Origin: Balamuthia mandrillaris
Lineage: Eukaryota; Discosea; Longamoebia; Balamuthiidae
Assembly (NCBI GenBank): GCA_031835245.1
Contig: JAVKOQ010000143.1
Coordinates: forward strand, 1 to 64,000
Length of the DNA: 64,000 nt
Direction of reading: 5' to 3'
Shown: positions 11,006-22,680 of the stretch, one piece after another
How the letters are laid out: each line of letters begins with the position of its first letter
Numbering within the stretch: the stretch's first letter is position 1
Position numbers and translations under genes: made by a program
The notes under the pieces: model-generated
Database searches by the model: none
The model's input: the letters and a program-made list of their open reading frames with translations, nothing else
What the model was told of the DNA's origin: nothing

Positions 11006-13882
11006 TCTATCTCTCCTCTCGCATTTGGCTGCATTTTTAAACAATATCACCACCCTCTCCAGAAAGAGAAAACGCTGAGAAGCTGAGAATCAAGGCGGCA
11101 AAGAAGAACAAAAAGAAAAAGAACATGTTCCGTCTTGGCTTCAGCAAGAAGAACAAGGAGCACAAGTCCAGCACTCAGGATTCTCCACCCTTTCCTGGTG
11201 CTAACCAACGTCCGTCAACCATGCCAGCTCAAGCCTCACGCACGTTAGAAAACACCAACCAGTTCAGGATCTCTACCAACTTCAATGCCTTGGTAGATTC
11301 TGAATATTACACACCGCCCACGCGAGTGCGCTCCCACAGTCAAAGCGAACCAGGAGGAGGCGGTTTGGGCAGCGCTCAAATCTTTGCCACCATTGTGCCT
11401 CCATCGATGCGGGCGGGAGGGAAGAGAGCCAACCCAGGGCTGGATAAGATGATGAGGCTGACCAGTCAGAGCACTCGGCATTTCACCGAACGCGACGAGA
11501 TACTAACTGATAGGATTCGTAGAGAGTCGCGAGAGAGCATTGCTGGTTCGATAACCCAACCTCTCTCTCTCTCTCCCTCTCTCTCTCTCTCTATCAGTGT
11601 TTTCATTCATTCTCAAATTGTTTTATACTGTGCAGTTGATGATGATGTGCTATCTGCAATAATGGATAGTGGAGGAAGAAAGATGGTGAGAACTCGGTCC
11701 GTATCGGTCCTTTCTCCAATAAGTGTAGAGCGGAAGGACACCCAAAGCAAAACAGACGAACAAAAAGATGCAGAGAAAACAGAGGGAATAAACGAGAAAA
11801 CAGAGGGGGCGCCTGGCAGTAAGACGCGTCCCCGTCAGAACAGCGAAGGCGCACTCTACCCATTGACATCCTCCGGCGTTCTAGCCCTCAGAGGATCCAG
11901 CGGAAGCGCTAGTAACTCCCAGCGCTCCACCATCGATGCTCACGAGGGCGACCGGCTTATGAGACAGTTGCGAGAGATGCAGCAAGAAGCCACAGCAGCG
12001 CTGGCACCAGAAGCCGAGAGCGATCATCACTTTGAGTTGCTGCGCAAACAGATGTTGGACGCATTCCTACAAAGAAGACCCTCCCAGGCTGACCTTGTCA
12101 ACATGAACATCATCAAGACCGAAATACAAACGCGGGAACGAAAGAACTCGCAGGAGAAGATGAAGACATTTTTGGAGAGGAGGCCCTCCATCTCCGACGT
12201 CAAGCGGCTGGGCATTGTCAAAGAGGTCATTCGCATCCCCAACAAGAAAGAGCTGGGTCAACCCTTCCAGTTTACCCCCAAGGAGCGGCTCTACGTCACC
12301 TTGGTGGTGAGAGAGTCTCACCCGTTCTCTGGCGGCCCCACCACCACCCCACAGCAATCCATTCGAAAGAGAGCCCACAGCTCCTCTCCGCTGCGAGCTG
12401 AGGTTACCTCCTCCTTGGCGCTGATGAGCATGAGCTGGACCGGCTCTCTGTCCTGGATTGGGGGCTACATTGAGCTGGAGGAGAGCTTCGAGGGGGCCTT
12501 GGAAAGGCTTCTTCATGAAAAGTTTGGCAAGGACGGGCGGAAGAAGGAGGGAAGGAGAGAGAGGTCCAGCAGCACTCGCAAGGGTTCCCTCAAGACGTCG
12601 GATAGCTTCTCACCGACCGATGCTTCGGAGCACGCTAGCGACGAGGCGATCAGCGAGAAGGGCGGGAAACGGAAAGAACGCAGCAGGAGCATCAAGGAGA
12701 GGAAGCGCAAGGACAGCGCCACCAGCTCTGGCTCTCGCAAGCTGGACGGCTCCCTCAAAGATAAAGACAAGGACAAAGACAAAGAGAGCAACAGCGGCAA
12801 GCGGACTAGAAGCGAAAGCAAGAAGGGCGGCCTGCTCTCCTTGAGCAAGCCATCGGTCTCCATTGTGGCGCCAGAGAGCCCTCCACCGTCATCCTCACCA
12901 TCCTCATCCTCCCTCTACGATGCGACTCAGTACCAAAGGGTGGCGTCCTACCGCATGTGGGACGAGAGCATGACCACTCACCTCTACTTCAAGGAGGTGA
13001 CCATGGCGCAGTTCGAGAAGGCTGAGGCCAGGGCACGCAAGAGGCTCACCAGCGAGAGCCTTGGCCTGGTGCGTGTGCCCATCTTTACTCTCTTTGGCTC
13101 CCGTAACAAAAACGTGGAGAAGAACATTCACACCCTCTTCACCACCACCGCCACCAAAGGATGGCGCTTTACCTCTCCCACCTCCTCGTCTTCCTCTTCC
13201 TCTTCCTCCTCTGCGGGCGCTGCCTCCTCTTTGGAAGAGGCGTCGGTACCTCGTGAGGCCGGCTTCCAGAGCTTCCTCAAGAACCGCTTCTCGCCGACCG
13301 TGTTGGAGGGGTTGATCTACCTCGTGGCTAGCAGGGCTCTCCTTACCCTCGAGGAGGTCAAGAAGTGCACCCAGGAGAACGGCATGGAACTGGCCCCTCT
13401 CCTCCAGGACTCCAAGCTGCTCTTCTCTGGGCCTTTCGTATCGCAGCTCGATCGTTCTACCTCCTCTGGCGCTGGCTTTACGCGAGACCGGTCCGCTGTT
13501 GTCAGCGAACCGCCCACCCTCATGTGCGTACATAACATGTTCTGCTTGCTTGTTGTGTTATTCCTCTCCTTCCCCTTCTCCTCCTTCTCCTTCTGCTTGT
13601 CTATGGCTCACAGTGTTGGCAATAACCAGAGAGATGGGCGGAGGCAGGCAGAGACGAGGATCCATCTCAAGCCCCTCCACGCCCAGAGGCTCTCACGACA
13701 AGAACACCATCACGATAGCAGCCGCCGCATCACCATCACCCGGCGACAGCAGTGGCGGAGGCGGTGCCAGCGACCCAAGCAAGCACGCCGCCTGTGCAGC
13801 GACAAGCAACAACCAAAAGCCTCTCTCCTGTCCCACCACCCCACGCACCAGCGGTGACAAAGACAACCTTCACGCTCCCTGA
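10233..13882 (+). CDS. RGS domain protein with tandem RPEL-like motifs
   Basis: Exons: 10233-10248 (short first exon, MMSTE, least certain), 10339-10932, 11063-11545, 11636-13523 and 13630-13882. They total 3234 nt (1077 aa) in one frame. Residues about 73-200 form an RGS domain (LLELLSDEVQKQLFKQFC, NFNFWEEVERYK, then NLFIAAQRAVVLLMQNDAYD, YPPYLALIKG), expected to accelerate GTP hydrolysis on G-alpha. Two RPEL-like repeats follow (12046-12115 and about 12150-12230), with cores RRPSQADLVNMNIIK and RRPSISDVKRLGIVK, the G-actin binding motif known from MRTF and Phactr proteins. The rest is Ser/Lys-rich disordered sequence with basic blocks. It also has an unrecognised folded part around 12270-12530 and 12920-13500, and a Ser/Pro tail. 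No transmembrane segment is seen. Co-occurrence suggests a link between heterotrimeric G-protein signalling and actin state. Confidence 0.82.
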
Positions 13883-13940
13883 CAAGCCTACTGTTGTAGG
13901 TTGCCGAAAGAGCTTGGAACTTTGTTTTGAGTCCTCTCTC

Positions 13941-13975
<35 letters not shown>

Positions 13976-14127
13976 GCTTGTCTTTACCCCCCCCCCCCAA
14001 CGACGACGACGGAATGTATAAAACGATGCAACCCATCTATCTATCTATCATTTGTTCCATATCTCATCGACGCTGTGCAAATTTCGGTCTATCTGCGGTG
14101 AGGTGTGGGCATCTCTCTCCCTCTCTG

Positions 14128-14178
<51 letters not shown>

Positions 14179-14524
14179 CTCTCCTTTTCTTTTTCCTTCT
14201 CCTTGTTTTTTCCTTTATTTTTCCACCAGATAAAACAGGGGGGGTGGGGGTGGTGGGGTGACACAGCCTATCCCTCCCAGCCTATCCCTCCCAGCGGTCG
14301 GTAGAGTAGCCCAGCTTTCCTCCCATTGGCGCGGCAAACAAATAAAAGAAGCACAGCAGCAGCAGCGCTACAAAAAAAAAAGGTGGAAGGGGCTGCTTTA
14401 CGTACGTTTTTCATTAACCAAAAGAAACTTGGTAAAGTGCAACTAGTGGGGAGAAGACGAAACGCGCCAAGGGGTACAGTTTTCTTCGTTCCGTTGTTCT
14501 TGCCCCCCCCTTTCTCCATGTTGT

Positions 14525-14566
<42 letters not shown>

Positions 14567-14709
14567 GAATCTTAGAAAAAAACATCTCTCTCTCTCTCTC
14601 TCTTTTATTTTGGGTTTTTCATCTCATCGACAATTTTTTTTTCTTGTGTGTAATCAATCAATCGAACAGAAGACAAACAAACGAAATAGAAAAAAAAAAC
14701 GAAAAAAAG
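13883..14709. repeat. Intergenic region dominated by (CT)n microsatellites
   Basis: These 827 bp separate the RGS-RPEL gene and the next ORF. CT dinucleotide runs occur at about 13935-13973, 14124-14174, 14527-14565 and 14585-14602, with a G-run near 14237 and a C-run near 13988. All apparent ORFs here are translations of these repeats. The promoter of the downstream gene should lie in this stretch. Confidence 0.75.
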
Positions 14710-15771
14710 ATGCAGCCACGAAGAAGGCGATCCATGTCCGCCAATCAATCCAACGAGGTAGAGCACCCCAACTCCAACCGTCACCAACGAGGGAGTCCTC
14801 CCGAGTCCTCCTGTTCATCTGCTCGGTCTTCCCCAACGAAACAAAACAGGGCGAGCCCCCCTCACCAACAACGCATCATGTCATTGGAGGCGGCCTTGGA
14901 TCAGGGCAAGGCCAAAATCTCGTCAAAGCCGCGGCGCAACAGCAACATTAACCTCAAGCAAAAAAAGGGAAGAGGCCACAAACGAACTCTTAGCCATGAC
15001 GGCACCTCGGAGGAGCAGATCTCCGCCGAGAGCTTGTTAACAGGAGGTGGAGGACTACGTTCCATCGTTGTGGTTCCGCCTTCAAGGGGACGAGCCAACT
15101 CCGATCTCTCGGGAACAGCGCCTTTCTCTTTGTACGGTGACTCGCTCAGCTCCACGGTCTCCACGGTCTCCTCTTCCTCCACATCCTCTACTTCTGCTTT
15201 CTCCTCTGCTGCAAGTTCGGTACCGGAACACTTGTTATCGAGGCTTGACTTTGCCACAAGAGTATCTGCCCCCTCAGCGTCTCCTATGACCTCCACAGCT
15301 GCCCAAGGATCTACAACGTCTCTGCGACAAGACCAACAACGAGAAACCAACGCACAGCATCATAGAGGCCGCTTCAGCCACAAGAAGAACAGACGGCAAC
15401 AACGCCTGCGAGCCATGCAAAAACCTCAGAAAGGCCATCGCTTCAAACACAGAGTAGACACATTTCAGACACCACAACCGCAACAAGCAAGCGAAGATAT
15501 GGAAACCGTTTCTCTTCTTGGCAACAATTGGTTGAGCCAACAACTGCAGCGACCACCAACGCCTCCCAATCCTATAACGCCAGTGTACTCTCCGCCTCAG
15601 CCGTTTTGGGAAGCAACGTACCTTCTTTCGCCGCAATATCGTGGCATTGGCGGCAGGAGTGGTAGTGCCACCTCCTCTCCCCGCTTTGTGTTTGACTTCT
15701 CTGCGGACAGCGGCGAAGGGGAGGTATTCAACGCCTTTGGCACCAACGATCAGATCGCCGCTAAAACTTAG
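14710..15771 (+). CDS. Intronless low-complexity (Ser/Arg/Gln-rich) protein, unknown function
   Basis: A single open frame of 353 aa. I chose the ATG at 14710 because it directly follows an A-rich leader and starts a basic segment (MQPRRRRSMSANQ). The protein has basic blocks (PRRNSNINLKQKKGRGHKR, RGRFSHKKNRRQQRLR), Ser/Thr runs and a Pro-rich part (RPPTPPNPITPVYSPPQP). It has no signal peptide or membrane segment. RxxS-type basophilic phosphosites are frequent. No family is recognised. It could be a nuclear or RNA-associated disordered protein, but that rests on composition only. Confidence 0.6.
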   Translation: MQPRRRRSMSANQSNEVEHPNSNRHQRGSPPESSCSSARSSPTKQNRASPPHQQRIMSLEAALDQGKAKISSKPRRNSNINLKQKKGRGHKRTLSHDGTSEEQISAESLLTGGGGLRSIVVVPPSRGRANSDLSGTAPFSLYGDSLSSTVSTVSSSSTSSTSAFSSAASSVPEHLLSRLDFATRVSAPSASPMTSTAAQGSTTSLRQDQQRETNAQHHRGRFSHKKNRRQQRLRAMQKPQKGHRFKHRVDTFQTPQPQQASEDMETVSLLGNNWLSQQLQRPPTPPNPITPVYSPPQPFWEATYLLSPQYRGIGGRSGSATSSPRFVFDFSADSGEGEVFNAFGTNDQIAAKT

Positions 15772-15978
15772 AGCTGAAGAATACCTGCTCAAAAACAACG
15801 AGGTGATGAACATATGATTACCATCATCTACTATCCTGAAAACACTCACGGCACCGATGCTTGACTGGTCAATGGTTCTTCTCTTTGCGAGGAATCTGAG
15901 GGCATATTCTTTATGGAACGAATAACGCCTCTGCCACTTTGCTGTGCCTCGTTGCTGCTGTTGTGTTTGGCGAAATAA

Positions 15979-16026
<48 letters not shown>

Positions 16027-16577
16027 TCTCCCTCTCCTTCTTTGCCCAAGCGAACCATCTGTTGCGGACGCTGAAGCTGAAGAAAATTTGTATGTAAACA
16101 CAGTTCTCTATCCCTTTCTGTTAGTTCACTCATGCCTCTTATTGTCCTGTAGGTTTTGTGGTTGCTTGGCTGTAATAAATTACAGGGGTTTAGTTTCTTT
16201 GAAACTCCTTTACGTATTTGTTTTTTTGTCCAACTCTCATTGGTAGTCATGTTCTTCGTTTCCCGTTTTTTTGGTATGGTTGAACAACTAATCTGTTGAT
16301 CTTGCCCTACATTCAGACGAAGAACAGTCAACCACATAAGTTCGTTTGTTCTGTTTGCTTCCCTTTCGTTATGCTCATCACAAGAATCGCAACAGGTGTG
16401 GAGGCAGAGAGCTTCCTCTTTGCTTTTGCGGCTTATTCATGGCTATTAAAACTACAATATTAATACGATCGAAGGAAGAAGGTCATTTATCGATTATTAA
16501 AATAACGAACCATACGTAATTTTCCTTCAGTTTATTTGGTGTACCACTAGAAGCAAAAAAAAAACAGCAAACCGAAC
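15772..16577. other. Intergenic region before the receptor array
   Basis: These 806 bp hold a (CT)n tract at about 15981-16036 and otherwise unremarkable AT-leaning sequence. The stretch must contain the 3' end of the Ser-rich gene and the promoter of FSL-1. No further gene is seen. Confidence 0.5.
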
Positions 16578-16970
16578 ATGGCGCGCCACGTTTGTAAACG
16601 GTTGGAGCTACCGGCAACAACGACGTTCCTTTTGTTCTTCCTGTCAACGGCACTCTCACAACACTGCGAAGAATGGAACGGCGAACCCGAATTCTGTGCT
16701 CAGTTTGACGTTTGGAGTGGTACATTTTGTGCATTTCTCTATCTTTTTGAAGTTTGTTAGTTTTTGTTTAACTTCAGTATGTAGGAGATGGGGTATGGAT
16801 ATACGTTCCGGAAGGGGAGGACTTCTTTGTTATGCAAGAGACCGTCTCTCAAAGATGACAATTCTATTGAAACTAGGTGTGGAAGGTATTGGGCACGTTT
16901 GGCATGTGCCACCTATTTAAGGCCTTGCCCTCGTGTTCATCAAAGTACTTACATCTATCCTTCTCCTCCA

Positions 16971-17005
<35 letters not shown>

Positions 17006-18890
17006 ATCTTTCTCGCTTTCTCTCTTTCTCTTATGCTCACCGTATGTCCTGTCTAGATATCACCAACAATAATGACTCGTTCCTTGTCACACCAATTCAG
17101 CCATGCAGCTCCACATGTTTCGACTACAGTAAGTTAGTTTGAGGTCGCAAAACTGAAGCCGTTTTTCCTAATGTCTTTGAATTAGTACAAATGTGTTCAG
17201 AATATCTGAAGACAACCGGCTTTCCAATCGGCATGGCCTTGTATTATCCTCCTGGCTTCGAACCTCCAATGATGTGTAATGAAACAGACACAAACGGAGC
17301 GCCCTTTTATCAATCCAACAGCTATAACGTTTCCACCAACAACCAAACCGAAAACTCCATCGTGTTGGAGTGTAATGGCATTCATTCCAACAGTTCTACA
17401 GTGGTGATTTGCGAGGATCCGCTTCGTAACGTTGAAAACAAGAATGCATGCGGCTTCACTTGTCCTTTACCTGCTTACTCTGACAGCCAGTATGATGGCA
17501 TTAAGGTCTTGCAACTGGTACTGGGCTGGCTTTCATGGGTGCGTTTTCTCCCTTGTTTCTGTTCCCGTTTCTGCCCATTTGGTTGTCCTGTCCTTTTTTT
17601 TCCATTTCCCTCATTTGTTCGCTTCTTCTCTTTTGAACCCGAACGAATTTAGGCAGGAAGCCTCATAGTGGTGTTATCCTACGCGCTGCACAACAAACTG
17701 CGCAAGTTTCCATCGAACCTGATCCTGATGGCAGCGGTGGCAGCTCACGCCGAGTCGGTGGGCATGATCCTTCCCACGTTCTTCGGTTACCACAACACCT
17801 GGTGCGGCTTTGACACCGTCTACCTCATGCCCGAATTTTTCGCAAGAGACACTGTGGTTGGTGTTGATTTTCAGATGGAAGAAATGGCGGTGCATTCGGG
17901 ACTGTGTACATTCCAAGGATGGTTGGTGCAGATGGGATTCCTGTCCAGCACCATGTGGTGGGGCATCGTTGCTTTCAACATGTTCCTCTCCGTACGCCTT
18001 TTGCTATCTAGTTTTGCATATAGTCATTTGTTGCACTACAAACATGTTTACGTTGGCAACAGGTGTTCTTTGGAAGCAAATTGCCAGACACTAAAGTATG
18101 GACAACCGGACTTCAAGTGGTGTTTCATGTGTGCGGATGGGCTGTTCCTGCTTTTCTGATGATGATTCCTGCTGCCGCCGATAAAATCGCCTTTGCGCCT
18201 GGGGCTTCCTTGTACTGTCCTTCTCCTCCTTCTATTTTCTCTTCATATCGCTTCATCTTTCTCATGTGGGGTACAACCAAATTTTGACCATGATACAGCT
18301 GTTCATTGGATTCGGCGGATGTGCATTTTTTGGTGTTTTGGGGACTTCCAGTCGGCATTATCCTTTTGGTGGGAACCGTTCTGTTCGTCGCTTCATTGAC
18401 CCGTCTTCTGCTATTTGCGCGTCAACTGAACAAGCTGAAGAAAACCTGCGGGACCTATCTACGGGTAGTATTGTTTATCTTCATTTACCTGGTTCTTATC
18501 GCCTTCATCTTCGCTTATTCTCTGCGAGTGGTCACCGCCGAAGACACCATCGAAGACGGCTACTCCGAGTACTATCTATGTTTGCTCTTCCGATTACCAC
18601 ACTGCTCTCTCTCTGAAGAAGTGCACAACTACGGATTGGCGGTGTTGCGAAGCATCGGCTATTCCTCCCTCGGATTAATGTTGTTCTTCAACTTTTGCTT
18701 CAGTCCCTCCATGGGTCGTTTCTGGTGGCGCTTCTTCAACAACCTCCGACAAGGCAAGTTCAGCAACGTGTTTACCAGCGAGAAGACTCCTACTGGGAAA
18801 TCTCCTGGCGGAAAGAAGAGCAAGAGCACTGAAACAAACGAAGTGATGACGATGAGCGTGGACTTTGCGGAGGAGGAATTCATGCCTTGA
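16578..18890 (+). pseudogene. FSL-1, frizzled/smoothened-like receptor with frame-breaking deletion in exon 2
   Basis: Exons: 16578-16719, 16785-16944, 17057-17128, 17186-17538, 17653-17991, 18063-18211 and 18299-18890. Layout is that of the whole family: signal peptide, Cys-rich domain (QHCEEWNGEPEFCAQF, then CGRYWARLACATYLRPC, PIQPCSSTC), seven TM segments and a tail ending EEEFMP. Exon 2 is 160 bp against 186 bp in its closest relative FSL-2, so 26 bp are missing after the QETVSQ codons and the frame shifts before DDNSI. The exons sum to 1807 nt, not divisible by three. All other exons and splice sites look normal, so loss is recent, or this is an assembly error. Confidence 0.8.
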
Positions 18891-19480
18891 CTTCTTTCAA
18901 GGTTTGCTCATTTTCATTTTATTGGCCGCCTTTCTTAGTAACCGTTCTTAACATCCCTCAATAATAGGTGGCCTTTGCTTCAATAAAGCCGCAACATTTT
19001 GAATGCTGACAACGCATTGTGTAGTCTTAGTGATAACTCTAATTATTTTCGTACAAAGCGAAACAAGTACTGTTTTACCTGTTAATGCACTGTTTTATTT
19101 TTTGTTTTAAAAAAAAAGCAGTAGGAAATATCATTCACCCTGTTGGCTCGGTCATTCAACTTTGTATTGTAGGTTTGCTATGTTTTGTTTTGTAACTTTT
19201 TTTTGACTTTGACCTGTTTGTGTGCGGAAACTCTGGCTTGGTATGTGATGACGTTATAGAACCCGATGTCGTTGTTGGCGGAGACATTCGCGGTGTGGAG
19301 TAACATGGATGGCCATGATAGCTTTTAATGGTAGCATCGGAGCTCTCACCTGGGGATCTTGTATTAATTCTGAGATTGCGGAAACAATCGGACATTATTA
19401 TCATTACTCTATCAGCAACACGGGCAGATATTTTTTTTTTTTTCGTTGCCGACTCAGTTTGCCGGTAAAGCGCGACACTG
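18891..19480. other. Intergenic region FSL-1/FSL-2
   Basis: These 590 bp contain an AATAAA polyadenylation-type signal at about 18982, roughly 90 bp after the FSL-1 stop, and several T/A-rich runs. No exon with FSL similarity is seen before the FSL-2 start. Confidence 0.5.
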
Positions 19481-19937
19481 ATGGAGACCTGCACAAACGG
19501 AAAAAGATTGGAGCTGTGGGTAGCGACAGTGGTCATGCTCCTTCTTACCTCACTCCTTTCCACTGCCTCGGGACAACACTGCGAAGAATGGAACGGTGAA
19601 CCCGAATTCTGTGCTCAGTTTGACTTTTGGAGAGGTACATTTGCTTGCTTGCTTTATTTCCTTCACTCTTTTTTCCCTCTCTCTCTCTCTCTCTCTCATT
19701 GCTTCTTGGTTTAGTGTTTGCACTACTCACGTTGTTGCTTGGATATACAGGGGAAGACATCGTGATTTACGTACCAGAAGGAAATAACCGTGTTGCGTTG
19801 CAAGAAGCCGTGAAGCAGGCGGTTAATTATATTGGCTCTCTCGGCGACGACCGTTCCCTTGGCTCCACGTGTCGGCAGTATTGGGGACGGTTGGCTTGTG
19901 CCACTTTCCTAAGACCATGTCCTCGTGTTAACCAAAG

Positions 19938-19974
<37 letters not shown>

Positions 19975-20019
19975 TCTTTCCTCCCTCCCTCCCCTTCTGG
20001 TTTGTTTCCTCGTTTTGCG

Positions 20020-20055
<36 letters not shown>

Positions 20056-21248
20056 CTACTTCCGGACAATTTTCCTTACATCATTCATATTGCCTTCATT
20101 ATCTTTGGAAAAAAGGTGGCAGCAATGACTCATACGTTGTTACGCCTATTCAACCTTGCAAATCCTCATGTGAAGACTACAGTGAGTAACTTCAGTTTGC
20201 ATTCACGTTCACCTTTCAGTTCTCATGTATTGTACCAGTTCACCTGTGTCTTGAATACCAACAGACAACAGGCTATCCGATTGGTGCTGGCTTGTACTTC
20301 CCTCCTGGTTTTGACTTTCCTCTCTCCTGTACTGAAACCGACACGAATGGCGAGGCCTTTTACCAACCCCAGAACTATACAATTCCTCTCTCGGCCAACC
20401 AAACCGAGAATGACCGCCTCATACTCGAATGCAACAGTATGAGCTCCAATGGGTCGGCCCTACTCATTTGCGAAGACCCTCTCCATAACATTCCAAACAG
20501 CAACGCATGCGGCTTTACATGCCCTTTACCGTCTTACTCTGACGAACAGTATAACAACATTAAGCTCATGCAACTGGTACTGGGCTGGCTTTCATGGGTT
20601 TGTATTTTTTAAAAAACTGGCATCTATAGTGCATGCTCATTCTCGTGTTATCTTTCCGTTGCTGTTTTTGTTGCTTACTCTGCCTTTAAAATAGACTGGA
20701 AGCTTGATAGTGGCTCTATCCTATGTCATACATCCAAAACTACGGCAGTTTCCATCGAACCTGATCCTGATGGCAGCGGTGGCAGCTCACGCCGAGTCGG
20801 TGGGCATGATCCTTCCCACATTTTTTGGCTACCACAACACCTGGTGCGGCTTCGACACCGTCTACCTCATGCCAGAAGGTTATGTGAGAGACTTTACCAT
20901 CGGAGTTGAGTTTAAGATGAAGGAAATGGCGGTGCATTCGGGACTGTGCACATTCCAAGGATGGTTGGTGCAGATGGGATTCCTGTCCAGCACTATGTGG
21001 TGGGGCATCGTTGCTCTCAATATGTTCCTTTCTGTATGACCTCCTTTCTCCATCGAAGTCTTTGCATATTTTTCTTATACGTTACAAAAGGTATTCTTTG
21101 GAAACAAGTTACCAAAAACTCAGCTATGGAACATTGGTCTTCAAGTGGTGTTTCATGTGTGCGGATGGGCTGTTCCTGCTTTTCTGATGATGGTGCCTGC
21201 CGCTGCTGATGAAATTGCATTTGCGCCTGGGGCTTCCTTGTACTGTCT

Positions 21249-21290
<42 letters not shown>

Positions 21291-21903
21291 GAACATATGA
21301 TCTTAGCGTACTCGCAGTTGTTCGCTGGACGCTACAGATGTATACTTTCTGGTGTTTTGGGCCGTTCCAGTGGGCATCATCCTTTTGGTTGGAACTGTTC
21401 TCTTTGTTGCTTCTTTATCGCGTCTCATAACATACGCCCGTCAACTGAAAGAATTGAAGAAGGCCTGCGGGACGTACTTCCGGGTCATCCTCTTCATCCT
21501 CATCTACTTGGTTCTCATTGCCTTCATCTTCTCCTATTCTCTTCGCGTGGTCACCGCCAAAGACACCATCGAAGACGGCTACTCTGGATACTATTTCTGT
21601 GAGTTAGCAAGATTCAACAACTGTACGTTGTCTGAAGAGGTGCACAACTACGGATTGGCGGTGTTGAGGAGCATCGGCTATTCCTCGTTGGGCTTGATGT
21701 TGTTCTTCAACTTTTGCATCAGTCCCTCCATGGGCCGCTTCTGGTGGCGCTTCTTCAACCATGCTCGACAAGGCAAGTTCAGCAGCATCTTCACAAGTGA
21801 GAAGACAACCGGCAAATCACCTGGCACCAAGAAAACAAACAAGAGCACCGCAAACGAAATGATGACAATGAGCGTGGACGATGAGGATGAAGTTGTTCCT
21901 TGA
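19481..21903 (+). CDS. FSL-2, frizzled/smoothened-like 7TM receptor
   Basis: Exons: 19481-19634, 19751-19936, 20116-20181, 20239-20597, 20695-21033, 21091-21239 and 21318-21903, giving 612 aa. The signal peptide (LWVATVVMLLLTSLLS) leads into the CRD with QHCEEWNGEPEFC. CRD cysteines continue through exon 4 (LCLEYQQTTGYPIG, CGFTCPLPSYSDEQYNNIK). N-glycosylation sequons occur in exon 4 (NYT, NQT). The 7TM part includes WWGIVALNMFLS at the end of TM3 and GRFWWRFFNHARQGKF after TM7. The tail ends DEDEVVP. Introns 2 and 6 are packed with CT repeats. It is the nearest relative of FSL-1 and looks intact. Confidence 0.9.
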
Positions 21904-22169
21904 TGAGATGCAGGCAATTGGTAGGGGTTTCTTGACTGCAGTTAATTTGGAGCAACCAATTAAAATTTTCTTCGTTTACGGCGTTGCAGAGTCAACGTCA
22001 AGCTTTCTTCCGAGCCCAATATGCAACTTTTTCATGTAGTTTAACATCACTCTCGTTTTAAACCTAACAAGAGGCGAAACGCAGTAATTCAGTCCCTTTG
22101 CGTCTTCATATTTTCATTGAAACTATCTGTTATTATTTACAGGATTAGTTGTTGGGCACACGCAACCGA
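21904..22169. other. Intergenic region after FSL-2
   Basis: No gene seen. The stretch is AT-leaning and ends at a faint receptor relic. Confidence 0.4.
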
Positions 22170-22290
22170 TGAAGCGGCTTTCCGACATTTCCATCTCGTA
22201 GGCAGACCTCCGGCAAAGGAAGCAAGAGCACTAACAAGCACTTGATAATGGTGAACACGGATGGCGACGAAGAAGACAGATACAAAGTTT
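22170..22290 (+). pseudogene. Faint relic of an FSL exon 7 tail
   Basis: In one frame the stretch reads as a degraded version of the family tail: a GxFxxxFxSxxxTSGK segment, then KSTNKHLIMVNTDGDEED aligning with KST..DMITMSVDDED. It is preceded by no recognisable TM sequence and contains out-of-place residues throughout. It is short, so chance similarity cannot be excluded. If real, it marks a lost copy between FSL-2 and FSL-3. Confidence 0.4.
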
Positions 22291-22680
22291 GCTCTTCTCT
22301 TCTCTTCTCTCATGACACCAACTGATAATTCAATTTTACAACACTAACTTCAAACGCAACAACTAAAAAATGCACAGACAGAACCAACCGATACGAGTTG
22401 TTTATCGCCCCGAAGACGTTGCGGGGAAGGGACACGTTCTTTTGCACGAGAGTGATCAAAGGCGAACAGCGCACGAAAGTCAAATGCTTTCCTTCCAAAA
22501 GCGGGTTCCATTAGATGAGAGAAGCGCTTATAAGGTATGTTTGAAAGGAAAGCAGCTATCTCCGTGCTTTGGTGTAACGTTCGCATTAATGAAGCGAATT
22601 TGGCCATCCATCATTAGTATTTTTTGAGCTTATTCTTTTGTTTTGCCGTTCATTTTTTCCACCAAGTCAACAGCACACAA

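Noticed and set aside
13510-13640. Read-through of the last RGS-RPEL intron (continuous 910-aa ORF)
   Set aside because: Continuing in frame gives a Leu/Phe/Ser-rich then His/Arg-rich stretch unlike the rest; splicing from the GTGCGT donor at 13524 to the acceptor at 13629 gives a Ser/Pro tail with clean phase.
22370-22627. Small ORF upstream of FSL-3 on plus and its antisense partner
   Set aside because: Both are short and without family resemblance; overlapping open frames on two strands suggest chance.
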